A stretch of DNA of 64,000 bases from NCBI GenBank assembly GCA_964036045.1, contig OZ038382.1:152966961-153030960 (forward strand), in the 5' to 3' direction. The notes below the pieces were generated by a model. The model was not told the DNA's origin. It searched no databases and worked only from the letters and a program-made list of their open reading frames with translations. The position numbers and the translations under genes are program-made. This document shows, piece after piece, positions 42,025-51,523 of the stretch. Origin of the DNA: Eutreptiella sp. 'Long Island Sound 2002'. Taxonomy: Eukaryota; Euglenozoa; Euglenophyceae; Eutreptiales; Eutreptiaceae. Every line of letters begins with the position of its first letter. The stretch's first letter is position 1.

Positions 42025-43521
42025 TCAGTGCTCGGATGCCGCATAGTCATCCGACCAGTCCTCTGTGAGCACCGACCTGACTAGCTCTACAGGGGCCACC
42101 ATCCATTGTTCGAGGGTTTCCTCTTGAATAGCTTGGACTCGGGCGCCCCGGAACTCGGCCAGGTCCGTACAGTTTGCCATCACCACAAAGCACTTGACCC
42201 CCTCTTGCTCCATGGCCTTTCCCATCTCGATGATGCGCTTGGCCTCCTCGGTCTCCTCGGCGTCACCATGGCTGGATATGTCCATCCAAGCCTTGCCCGC
42301 GGGGTAGGCCCATCCACTGAGGCAATCTGCCACAGTGTTGTCCTTCCCCGGGACGTATACGACGCTGAGGTCGAACTTGGCGAACGTCTCATGCCATCGG
42401 GCCCTCCCCGCCGCCGGTCCCGAGGGGGTGTCAACGTGCTCCTTGTGCCAGCTTTGCAAGGACTGATGGTCCGTACATACCACCACCGGTTGCAATCCGA
42501 TGTGGCCAGACCATTTCCTGAGCGCACAGACAATGGCGTACTTCTCCTTCTCCCTCGCGGTCCAGGTTTGACGTTGGCCCTCGGCCAGGATCCTGCTCCA
42601 GAACGCCACGGGTACGTGCGACCCGTCATCCCGGACCTGCTCGAGGACTGCACCTACAGCATAGTCCGAGGCGTCCGTCCGTAGCACGAATCCCTTGTCC
42701 GGGTCCACCAGGAATAGCCCCAGCTGCCCCAGGAGTCGCTCCTTCAGGCGGCTGAACACATCTTCGGCCTCAGGGGACCAGGCAAGCTTCTTCTTGCTCC
42801 CCTTCCGGCCATTGAACTTGCCCACCTGCAGCATCTTGTGCAGCGGCCCCGAGAGTTCTGCATACATCCGGACATAGCCCGAATAGTAATTGCAGAACCC
42901 CATGAAGGACCGGAGTTCGCTGATGGTCTGGGGCTTCTCCCAGTGGTGCAGGGACGCCAGCTTCCCAGGCATGGGACGGCGTTGCCCGTGACCAACCACG
43001 TGACCCGCGAACTCCACTTCCTTCACGAAGAGTGAGGCTTTGGTGGGCTTGCACACCATGTTGTGCTTGTCCAACTCGCTGAGTACTCGGCGCAGATCCT
43101 TCTCATGCGCTTCGATGAGCTCGTCCTCAGTCATGTCTTCCGTGCCGGATCCGATGATGATGTCATCCACAAAGGGGTCGGCACAGTCCCGGACAAGACC
43201 GAGTAGGTCCTCCATCATGCGCTGGAAAGCGGCGTTGCCATTTTTGGCGCCCATAGGCACCACTTTCCACTGCATGGGCCCCAGCGGTGTGGACATCGCT
43301 GTGCAGGGCCTGGGTCCGGGTGTAGCGGCATCTGGTGATAGCCGTGTTTCAGGTCTAACACCGTGAAGATCCGCTTTTTCTGTTGCTTTTGGAGGATGGT
43401 GTCGATCAGCGGAAGCGAGTACGAGTCGTGCTCGGTTTGCTTGTTCAAACCCCTGTAATCCACCGCCAACCCCCACTCGCCCCTCTCCTTCTTGGGCACG
43501 ATAAAGGCTGGGCTGGCCCAC
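42025..43521 (-). pseudogene. Element 5 RT catalytic half and RNase H
   Basis: Coding sense starts near 43310: TPLGPMQWKVVPMGAKNGNA, catalytic FVDD, GHGQRRPMPGKLASLHHWEK, FMGFCNYYSGYVRMY. RNase H carries FVLRTDASDYAVGAVLEQV, FWSRILAEG and TDHQSLQSWHKEHVDT, ending with ADCLSGWAYPAGK. The nominal first 70 codons are an out-of-frame shadow of the upstream frame. Confidence 0.85.
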
Positions 43522-45065
43522 TCACTGTCGGAGGGTTCGATCCAGCCCCGCTCAATAAACTCGGCCAACAGCTTCTTCATGGCCTCGGCCCGATCGCCCT
43601 GAAGTTGGTACTCCCGATGACGATAGATCTTCGGGTTTGGCTTCAGCTTGATCTTCGCTGTACCAAACCTCCGACGATCTGGAGGGCTCTTGTTGGCGAC
43701 GCCACTGAATAGCCGCGGATAGGCATTGATCAGCGTCTCCTTCTGCTCGGCGACCTTCGGGTTCTCCTGGGCCTCTTCAGCCACTTGCTTCGGTATAGAT
43801 ACAACCGACCGCACTGCGGTATAGGCCTCTTCCGGGTCCGAGTCCGACTTCTCCTCGTCCGATATGCCTTCTTCATCGTCGTGGGGAGCTCTTCCCACCG
43901 ATAATCTTCGGAAATTTGCGGCATCGGGCTGGTTCCTGTCGCTATCGGCACCCATTCTTGGAAAATAGCATGTCGGTGGGTCCAACCCAACCGGACCATC
44001 GTATTTGTCCGTGATGTGATCCATGACCCTCCCCACGAACTCGTCCTTCTCGTACTTGCCGGTGACCAACATCTTGTCATCCCACCAATGCGGAGATGTG
44101 ACCATGGCCCGCCTCTTCTTGGCTGCCACACGGTCCTGCATCCCCATCCGCATGTAGTTGACGACGTCGTCGATCTCGGCGTGGGACAGGACGTCAATGC
44201 CATCAATTGGCTGATCCGTCCCCTCCTTGGGCTCAAACATGACCTTCATGGGCACCGCCTCCACCCTACGGATGAATGCTTCATCACCCGTGGGCTGGGC
44301 TTGCGCCCCATCCACGAGGAAAGCCTTGGTACCCCACGCTTGACCCGGGGAGGGCATTGATACACCCTTGGCGTCGATGAACAGCTCCTCCTCTGGCCCG
44401 AATGACATCTCGTTCAGGGTGATGGAGTCCAGCGTCGACTTGAGACCTTCCAGCGGACATGGGGTGGATCCTATGCCGGTTATGACCAGGACCCCCTTCG
44501 CCCTATCCGCGACGATCTTTTCCACCGTATGTCTGGTATTGTCCAGGGAGCCATGCCAATACATGGGCCCCCACTCCTTCAAACCCCAATGCCTGTGCCA
44601 GGCTGAGTCTCCTCGATGCCAATGCCTCCTACACTTCCGCAAAAGTGGGGCATCCCGGGAAGCGAAGACGTCCGTCTCGGGCGCTTCGACTCCCAGCGTC
44701 TGGATCATCCTGTCATACACCTGTGGCGCCATTTCATACTCCGTGAGCTGAACTCCGCGGTCTCCTCTGGACTTGGCACCCACAGCTTGCACCGCTCGGA
44801 CGATCCGATCCTCTTCCTCAGCATTCCATTGGGATGATCCGCATGCATAATCCGTGGACAGCCATGTGAGGCATTCATCATCCTCCCGGACCAGCGTTGC
44901 GCGATGGGGAAGGGCTCCAATGGCGTTTCCCACCATGAAGTCATACCCTATGATCATATCCCAATCTGTAATGTCGGCCACATAGAAGTTCCCGGATAGA
45001 GTGCTTCTCTTCGCCAAATCAGGGCGGTTCAAGCGCTCATGCTCCCAGAATTCCATACTGATGGT
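43215..45065 (-). pseudogene. Element 5 protease end, Dam-like region, RT N-terminal half
   Basis: Begins REATISMEFWEHERLNRPDL, which continues the protease cut at 60107. It then has DWDMIIGYDFMVGNAIG, a divergent Dam-like domain (TDVFASRDAPLLRK, WGPMYWHGSL in place of NPPF, GVLVITGIG) and an acidic linker. The RT start follows (YRHREYQLQGDRAEAMKKLL, SEWASPAFIVPKK, VDYRGLNKQTEHDSYSLPL, VLDLKHGYHQMPLHPD), with the frame breaking near 43310. The Met at 45056 is internal. The Dam-like domain lacks the catalytic signature and is probably inactive. Confidence 0.82.
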
Positions 45066-45074
45066 GGCCTCACG
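45066..45074. repeat. 9-bp repeat GGCCTCACG, left edge of 15-kb insert
   Basis: Same as 60098-60106. It marks the point where the protease of element 5 is split. Confidence 0.7.
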
Positions 45075-48000
45075 CGACCTCCGGTGTCCTGACCTCGGTC
45101 AGTCTGCCTTGAAAACTGGTGGTTTGAGGAGTCAACGCCTCCGCCCAGACTGCATGGGGACTCCCCCATGCATGGCCTTCGTGGTAATGGGGCGAGGGAA
45201 AAGACGGCCTTGACGCCCGATCCCTTAAGGAGGAGCTGGTTCGGCTGTTTCACTCTGGACTCGCGTCGTGGATATGGACATGGTGCGCCCCAGGAAGGAC
45301 CAGTGGGGGCTCTCCCCCAGCCTGCGGCCTTGGGAAGCCTGGGTTAGCCTGATGGATCTTTGTGGTCGCTTTCAACCTGTGGGACCACCTCGGTTGTCGT
45401 GTGACGCCTATGTTGGCCGTGTATGCCACTGCCACTGTGGTAGTGACCGTCGCAGCTGGCGGCCGCTGCGCCTGGTATGGGTTAACGGCTCCTTTGGATG
45501 CCGAACAATCGCCGCCAGGACCCGGGACTTGATACTTGATACTATACTTGCAGTTACTAACAGCTACAGCACCGTACCTGTCTTACTGTGGGATTTGGGC
45601 AGCCTGACCTGCAAATCAGCCTGAGGTGAGGGTGTGACACCCCCCCCCCCCTTCAGGGAATGGTCCTGGGTACCCGCTGCCATGCTTGGGTGTTATCGAG
45701 CCCCCCCCAGGGTTTGCTCTAAGGAGGGGGGTGAAGCGGTACCCAGAACCTATGGCCCATGGCCCGGAGGCCTGTGAGCCGTCACACCCGTGCGGAAGCC
45801 GTTGACACCGGCTGTCAGCGGGATATCCCTGTTCTCTAACCCGCGAAATCTGGAATCCGATTTCTAACTATTAAGTCGATGTGGAATTACCATAATTTTA
45901 CTGTCTTGGTCAATTTGCGGTTAGAAATCGGTGAAATACCCGATTTCTACCCCGATTTCCAACTGTTGTGAAATCGCCGCAGTCGCGCCGCCTGTCGTCG
46001 CCTGTTCCGTGGACTGCATTAGATAATTCTGTAGAACGATCTTTCTTGAAGTTAAGACTGAAACAGTCTTCGAGTGATCCGCAATTTTCTCCTTGATGTA
46101 ACGGATCGCGTCCCAGATTTTTCCCAGAAAATCTGGGCAGCCGAAGGCGCTTTGAACCCCCAAGTGGAATAACAAGGCCTACGAGCGTTCAAGCGCCCAA
46201 GGACGAATTAACGTGCCTCATAGGCACTGTGTATGAGGTTTTGCCCCCCATAGTCATAGGATGAGGCCAAAGGATCCCAACTCCATAGGCCCAAAGGGTT
46301 ATTTATTTTGAGTGTTCTCCAAGAAGTGCGCTTTTTCACGTACTTGGCGTCCAAGTACGTGTAGAAGTATGTTGAGTTGGCGTTTTCTCCCTCTTTGCTT
46401 GCCTCTACATCCGGGGCATATCACTTGTCTTCCCCGGATAGTGCATATATGATCTCCATATATATATATTGGCAACATATTTTGCGTGCATGCTAAAATT
46501 CGGCTTTCCGAAAGGAGGTCGATTTTCGACCAAAGCACTTGCATGCGTGTTAAGGGACCAACGTTACTCTAGAATATAGGCACACTTTGATTCTAGGCCA
46601 CTAGGTTGGGCGTAGAAGGCGAGACTAGGGTTGTATGCCATATTTGGTGTCATATCACGTGCCCATTTGGCGGGTGCACCATTCCAAGACTAACCCGCCA
46701 ATGGACCCCATATCGCATGAGGCCCTTCATTGTACTCCGACCAACACTCGCAAGCCTAACCTTCGTGAAGGGACGCTTGTGGAGCGCTCCCGAAGCGATG
46801 CGTTGCGAGCAAGGCTGTTTTTTGCAATATTCCATTTTTGCATGTGCCCACTTGGGAGGCAGCGCGCGCGACCTTCCAAAGCGCCCCAAGTGGAGCACAT
46901 ATGTGGAATCAAAGGTCATAGGGTGTCAAGTCTTTGTGTTTAAAAGGATTGGTTGCTAACTCAATCCAAGCCGAAGATATTATAATATATTTGTGTAGCT
47001 TTCAAGGCACTTTTGCGTGTCTTTTTGCCAATTTTGCTGTTTTTTGCCCGTCATGATGTCAAGTGGCGACCGTGTATCTCAACGTTGCGCCCAATTGACA
47101 TCATGACTCAGTTATGTTATGAGGATACATACTTCGGTGCCCAACATATCTTGGACCTGGCAAATAACTCCTCCTGGACTTGGCATACCGTGGCCGTCAT
47201 GTTGGCGATTTGGGACCATCCCAAATCATGGGCTCACTTGGCGACCCTGCCATTCCCAAAACAGGAGGGGTTGGGCGACGCCCAAAAGATATGTTGGACG
47301 CATATGACTTGATACCAATCCTATGGCACAGTCCGGTCCCAGTCGGGCATGTGCCTCATTTGCCCCAACCATGAGTGTGCGCATTTTTGGCCATTTTGAG
47401 CAATTTTCCACGTTTTCTGCCCGCCGTGCACCATGTTCAGCCCCCTCGTGCACGACGGACGCATGGACCAATGGACCATATATGACATGGGTGATATGTA
47501 TATTGGTCCCCATGGTTCGCACACCACGTGGGCAAAGCGGAGCAACCTTCGTCAAGGTGCTAGCCCAAGGTGAGTGTGGACGATTTTGCCATTTTCGCAA
47601 TTGTGGACTCAATTTGGATTGTCACCACGCCGAGTGGCATGGAGATCGTTGCGAGCCAAGGGCATGGGAGTCTCCGTTGGACTCCTGGTGGATCGCATAT
47701 GGAATGGCGGATCCGATCTCCAAGCCGGTGTGGAGATATACCGTAGGGGATACCCCGAATTTGGGCTCATTTTGAGTAGCCAAATGACCCCCTTTTGGGA
47801 CCCCAATTTCACCCCCCCGTGTGGTCAATTGGCGGCCCCATATCTCTTTGCCCACGAGGAGCCTGGACCCAGTTCCAAGTTGTACACTCAGATATAGGTC
47901 CTAGGTCCTCTCTCCTATCCTGTGAGTCGTTGGCCTTGCCCTGGCCGCGCGAGCCACGCGTGGGAATGACGCCAATTTTGGTGATTGTGGCATCATGACC

Positions 48001-48125
48001 CCACTTGATGAACCCGGGGTGCCCTGATGCCGGGACCTCAGAGGGAACCAGGTTGGGTGAGGGCTCCAGGGAGTTCGTACGCGAAGGCCATAGGGTCAGT
48101 TGCCTCGCCCCTACCTCTGGCGGGT
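45075..48125. other. Left arm of the 15-kb insert, no gene recognised
   Basis: 3 kb. 45075-45640 is GC-rich, then C/G homopolymer runs (about 45642-45652 and 45713-45728), then AT-rich DNA with a perfect hairpin at 46337-46361. Short frames occur (46606-46959, 47323-47775) but none shows family motifs or convincing composition. Confidence 0.4.
46337..46361. repeat. Perfect 11-bp inverted repeat, 3-base loop
   Basis: CACGTACTTGG, CGT, CCAAGTACGTG. It could be a hairpin or a protein-binding palindrome; it is not next to any gene. Confidence 0.9.
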
Positions 48126-48922
48126 AGTAGGAAAAAGTGCTTTTCCATTGCTTTGGGACATACTCTAGTTGTATTAGAGATGCACTGAGCATCCATGCAT
48201 TTTTATCTTAGTATTGGTCCAGCCAAAAGTGGTGAGAACACATTTTGACCTATGGAACCAAGCACTCAATCAGGATATGGAGTGGACCCTTTAATCCTCT
48301 TTCAATCAGAAGTAAAACATCTTTTCCTGAGTTGACTGAGCACTGACATACCTAAGGTAGAGCCTATGAATTTATCTATGTTTTTCCATGAATACTTATC
48401 TGCCCTAGTGGTATGCACCATAGGGGGCTAGGCACCTCTTTTTGAGAGGTCCTGGGTTCAATTCCTGGTCAGCCTAGCTAAGTAGGAAGATGCCATGTGA
48501 CATGGCAGTGACCTCATCGCCGCATACCATGCCACCTCAGCACATATGGGACCCAAAACAAAGAGTGCACATCTCCTAAGATGGCACTATGGAGAGAGAG
48601 TGATCCTGAGGCAGTTTTCTAACTCCTTTCCTAAAACATTTCAGCTATCTTTGTGAATATGCATTCATTTGTGACCTGAGCTGTAGTTTCTGTGAATATC
48701 CAATCATCTTTCACTGTTTACACTGCAGCCCTTCATGCTTTGATCCTGAATTACCTTCTCCTTGCATACTATTGGCTTGGGCCATCCTGGATTGAGTTGG
48801 CTTTACTGTATTTCAATAAACAAAAGCTTTTCATCATCCAAAACCAGCAGCAGGACACCCTACAGCAACAACAAGCAGCAGGAGAAGCAAAAACACAGTG
48901 CTGAAAACACTATAAACGTTTC
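48126..48922 (+). repeat. Element 4 5' LTR
   Basis: 797 bp with no indel relative to 58724-59520. It contains a structured tRNA-like segment (48403-48478) and an AATAAA polyadenylation-type signal near 48814. Confidence 0.9.
48403..48478 (+). ncRNA. tRNA-like fold inside element 4 LTR
   Basis: 48403-48425 forms a hairpin (CCCTA/TAGGG and TGGT/ACCA). 48427-48478 forms a cloverleaf-like set: GCTAGGC with GCCTAGC (7 bp), ACCTC-loop TTTTTGA-GAGGT (5 bp, 7-base loop) and CTGGG-loop TTCAATT-CCTGG. GGTTCAATTCC resembles a Pol III B box. There is no D arm in the normal place, so this is not a standard tRNA gene. Present also at 59001-59076 in the 3' LTR. Confidence 0.55.
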
Positions 48923-48940
48923 TGGTAGCAAGAGGCAGCC
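48923..48940 (+). other. Primer-binding site, element 4
   Basis: TGGTAGCAAGAGGCAGCC directly follows the LTR. It matches the initiator-type TGGTAGCAGAGG with one extra A, so a different tRNA or a mutated site is possible. Confidence 0.65.
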
Positions 48941-49021
48941 TGTCTCTGTGCACCGGCAGCGACCCCGCGCCGTACAATCAGTGCTCCGAGCAGGCAAACA
49001 TAAGCAGAAGGGCGGATTAAG

Positions 49022-51523
49022 ATGGATCCAGGAAGAGTGGACGCCGATGTGAACACAGCGCCAGCGCCTGAGGCACCGGCAAGGCCGGCGCCTGACGCTG
49101 TACCTTCGGTGGAGCCCTTACATGGGCCAGTGGATACGGCGGAGGACTCCCTGGATGGCCTCCAGACGGCCTTCGGGGCCCTGACGGTCAAGGAAGTGGT
49201 CTCTCAACCTCAGCCTGTGAAGAGGAAGAGAGGGAACGAGAGCGAGAAGGATGCTGGAGAAGGAGCAGACGAAGGAGAGGAGCAAGGGCAAGACCCGACG
49301 GATGTCCCTACCTTCGAAGGCGCACCAAGCGCATCTGGCCTCCATGCATCACCCTCTCCCATAACCACCACACTCCCAGCCGCCGCTACATCCACTTCCA
49401 CAACCAACCCGCCTATGGCAGAGGGCACAGGCTTTACTGGCATGCCTCACTACCCCGCCTATGGCATGGGCCCACCTACCACTGCGCTCCTTGAGGCAAC
49501 TACTGCCAGTGAGCCGGTGGCTTCCAGCTCTGCGCCGCGTTGGTATGCGGCTGACCATCCTCATCCACTCCACGCCACTGGAACCTACATGGAAGTTCCT
49601 GGGTATGCTCCTGGGTGTGCACCTGGGTATGCACCCCTGAGTGGGTTGAGGAGAGGACCAGAGTCTCTGGGAGGCAGGAGTAGAGGATCGGGAAGATCCT
49701 CCAACAGGTCCCTGACGCGGTCGGAGATCAATGAGGTGCTCCGAGGAGCCACTTCGCAAATCGTGAGCGACCTCACGCAAGAGATCAGGGAGAAACTGCA
49801 GCCCCTGATGATCCCGTCCCATGCAACACCTACGACGGTGGGAATGTCACCCCACCGAGTACAGGCTAACCACCTGGCGGCAGGGTTGACAAATACCCTG
49901 GGGAGCCTGAGGAGCCGAACGATGCCGACTCCTGCAGCAGTACCGAGAAGTCCATTCGTCCCGAGGACAGCCCAGCCGCCCTACAGTCACGTGACGAACT
50001 CGACGAGGGCCGAGCTGGACCAGCTGGGGCTGACAGCCCTAAGGGCTATGGTGGACGTGGAGCCTTATGGCTCCAGTGATCTAGGCGGAGACCCCTCCGA
50101 TGATGGGCCGCCGTCGATGACTTCTTCTTCGCCATCGGATGACGAAGACCCTGAGGACCCCGAGGACCCCAAGGGTAAGAAGAAGAAGAAGAAGAAGAAG
50201 AAGACCCGACGCCCTGAAGGACGCCGAGCTCAGGAGGCGAAGGCTATTGCCACCTCCAAGATAGTGGTGAACCTGCCTGAATTCACAGGCAAGGACCTCA
50301 GCGAGTTCGCTGAGAACTTTGGCCGGTTCCTACGACTGACCGGCCAAACCCACGCGAGTGGGCGAGTGAAGTGCGACCTGCTCCTGCAGTGCTGCAAGAC
50401 GAAGTACCTGGAGAAGCAGGTCAGGCAGATCGTCACTAACTCCGCCACCTTTGCCGATGTGTTGGTTGCCCTGGAGAGGCAGTACCCAACCTACGAGACC
50501 GACCTCTCCATCAGGGCTGAGATCCAGAAACTGCCCGTCCTGCCCGACAACCCCAAACCCGGCAGGGTCTCCGAGCTGTTGGCGGACCTGGACCACTGGG
50601 CTGGACGACTGACGCCCGGTTCCTACAGCAGCGACGACCTGCTGTTTTGGTTGTGCTCCAAGCTCCCCCGAGAGCTATGGGACGAGTGCCGTCTGACGGC
50701 TGAGCGCAAGGCTAGATCCCTCCGCTACGAGGATCTATGCGTGCTGCTCCTGGAGATGGCGCTGGAGAAGGAGAGCGACCAACACCTGAACCACTACCGT
50801 CCTGGTGGTGGAGGTTCTGGAGGCAAAGGGTACCAAGGGTCCCGACCTGGGCAGGGGACTACCCCCAAACACGCCCACGCCCGCCTAATGGGGAACGTGA
50901 AGGAGCTATTCCGGTGTGATGCCAGAGATGAACAGGGCCACCTGCAGCACGCCCCCGACTGCGAGCAGCGAGACTGCTTTGTAGTCCAGGGGAAGCAGCA
51001 GGAAAAGATCACCGGCGCCAAGGTGAAGCTGCCGGATCATTACCGCTGCACCATCACGTGTGCATTCTGCGGTAAGCGCAAGCACTATGAGGACGAGTGC
51101 TACCATAAGCAACGCCTATCGGCGAAGCTTAAGGGGGAAGATCCTGGCAAAAGCTCAGGCAAAGGTGGAGGCAAGGCCAAAGGCAACGACTCCGGCAAGG
51201 GCAAGTCGAAAGGACGTGGTCAAGGTGGTCAAGACAAGGGTCAAGGCGGACGAGGAGGAGGCGCTAACCGCGAGAACGACAACAAGAACAAGGACAAGAA
51301 CGGAGGTAACCCCAACCCTAATCCAGGGGGGAACTCCGAGCCCTCTGGAGGGCAGTCTGGACCTACCACACGCTCACAGACGCAGGCCCAGCAAGAACAA
51401 GGAGCCAAGCGTGAGCATGAAGGTGGTGATGACGGCAACGCCAAGAAGAGAAGCCGTTTCATGAGGATGGCCCGCAAATTGCGGAACAAGGGGTTCGAGG
51501 TGACCTGTCCCGCGGAATTCTGA
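49022..51523 (+). CDS. Element 4 gag
   Basis: 833 codons from a clear ATG about 100 bases after the PBS, unlike the other three elements. It has an acidic then Pro/Ser/Thr-rich N terminus, a poly-Lys run encoded by AAG repeats (50177-50202) and a capsid-like region (VVNLPEFTGKDLSEFAENFG to LLLEMALEKESDQHLNHY, ~415-590). A classic CCHC zinc knuckle CAFCGKRKHYEDEC (C-x2-C-x4-H-x4-C, ~680) is followed by a Gly/Lys/Asn-rich RNA-binding tail. It ends at TGA 51521-51523 followed by CGG; pol continues in the same frame. Confidence 0.92.
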   Translation: MDPGRVDADVNTAPAPEAPARPAPDAVPSVEPLHGPVDTAEDSLDGLQTAFGALTVKEVVSQPQPVKRKRGNESEKDAGEGADEGEEQGQDPTDVPTFEGAPSASGLHASPSPITTTLPAAATSTSTTNPPMAEGTGFTGMPHYPAYGMGPPTTALLEATTASEPVASSSAPRWYAADHPHPLHATGTYMEVPGYAPGCAPGYAPLSGLRRGPESLGGRSRGSGRSSNRSLTRSEINEVLRGATSQIVSDLTQEIREKLQPLMIPSHATPTTVGMSPHRVQANHLAAGLTNTLGSLRSRTMPTPAAVPRSPFVPRTAQPPYSHVTNSTRAELDQLGLTALRAMVDVEPYGSSDLGGDPSDDGPPSMTSSSPSDDEDPEDPEDPKGKKKKKKKKKTRRPEGRRAQEAKAIATSKIVVNLPEFTGKDLSEFAENFGRFLRLTGQTHASGRVKCDLLLQCCKTKYLEKQVRQIVTNSATFADVLVALERQYPTYETDLSIRAEIQKLPVLPDNPKPGRVSELLADLDHWAGRLTPGSYSSDDLLFWLCSKLPRELWDECRLTAERKARSLRYEDLCVLLLEMALEKESDQHLNHYRPGGGGSGGKGYQGSRPGQGTTPKHAHARLMGNVKELFRCDARDEQGHLQHAPDCEQRDCFVVQGKQQEKITGAKVKLPDHYRCTITCAFCGKRKHYEDECYHKQRLSAKLKGEDPGKSSGKGGGKAKGNDSGKGKSKGRGQGGQDKGQGGRGGGANRENDNKNKDKNGGNPNPNPGGNSEPSGGQSGPTTRSQTQAQQEQGAKREHEGGDDGNAKKRSRFMRMARKLRNKGFEVTCPAEF
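51521..51523 (+). promoter_or_regulatory. Gag/pol UGA CGG, candidate readthrough site of element 4
   Basis: UGA followed by CGG is the leaky context used by several plant RNA viruses. A 6-bp hairpin (ACCCAA 51542-51547 with TTGGGT 51559-51564) lies downstream. Confidence 0.7.

Noticed and set aside
45029-45253. Protease start of element 5 at 45029-45253
   Set aside because: It lies in the left arm of the insert; the protease sequence that fits is at 60107 and beyond.
48121-48125. Target-site duplication around element 4
   Set aside because: The flanks CGGGT and TGGAT do not match under any plausible LTR boundary.
48402-48480. A functional tRNA gene
   Set aside because: There is no D arm or CCA-compatible acceptor context in standard positions. 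It is described as tRNA-like only.
48692-48904. 70-codon frame in the element 4 LTR (also 59290-59502)
   Set aside because: It ends before the PBS and shows no sign of coding; the gag start at 49022 is clear.
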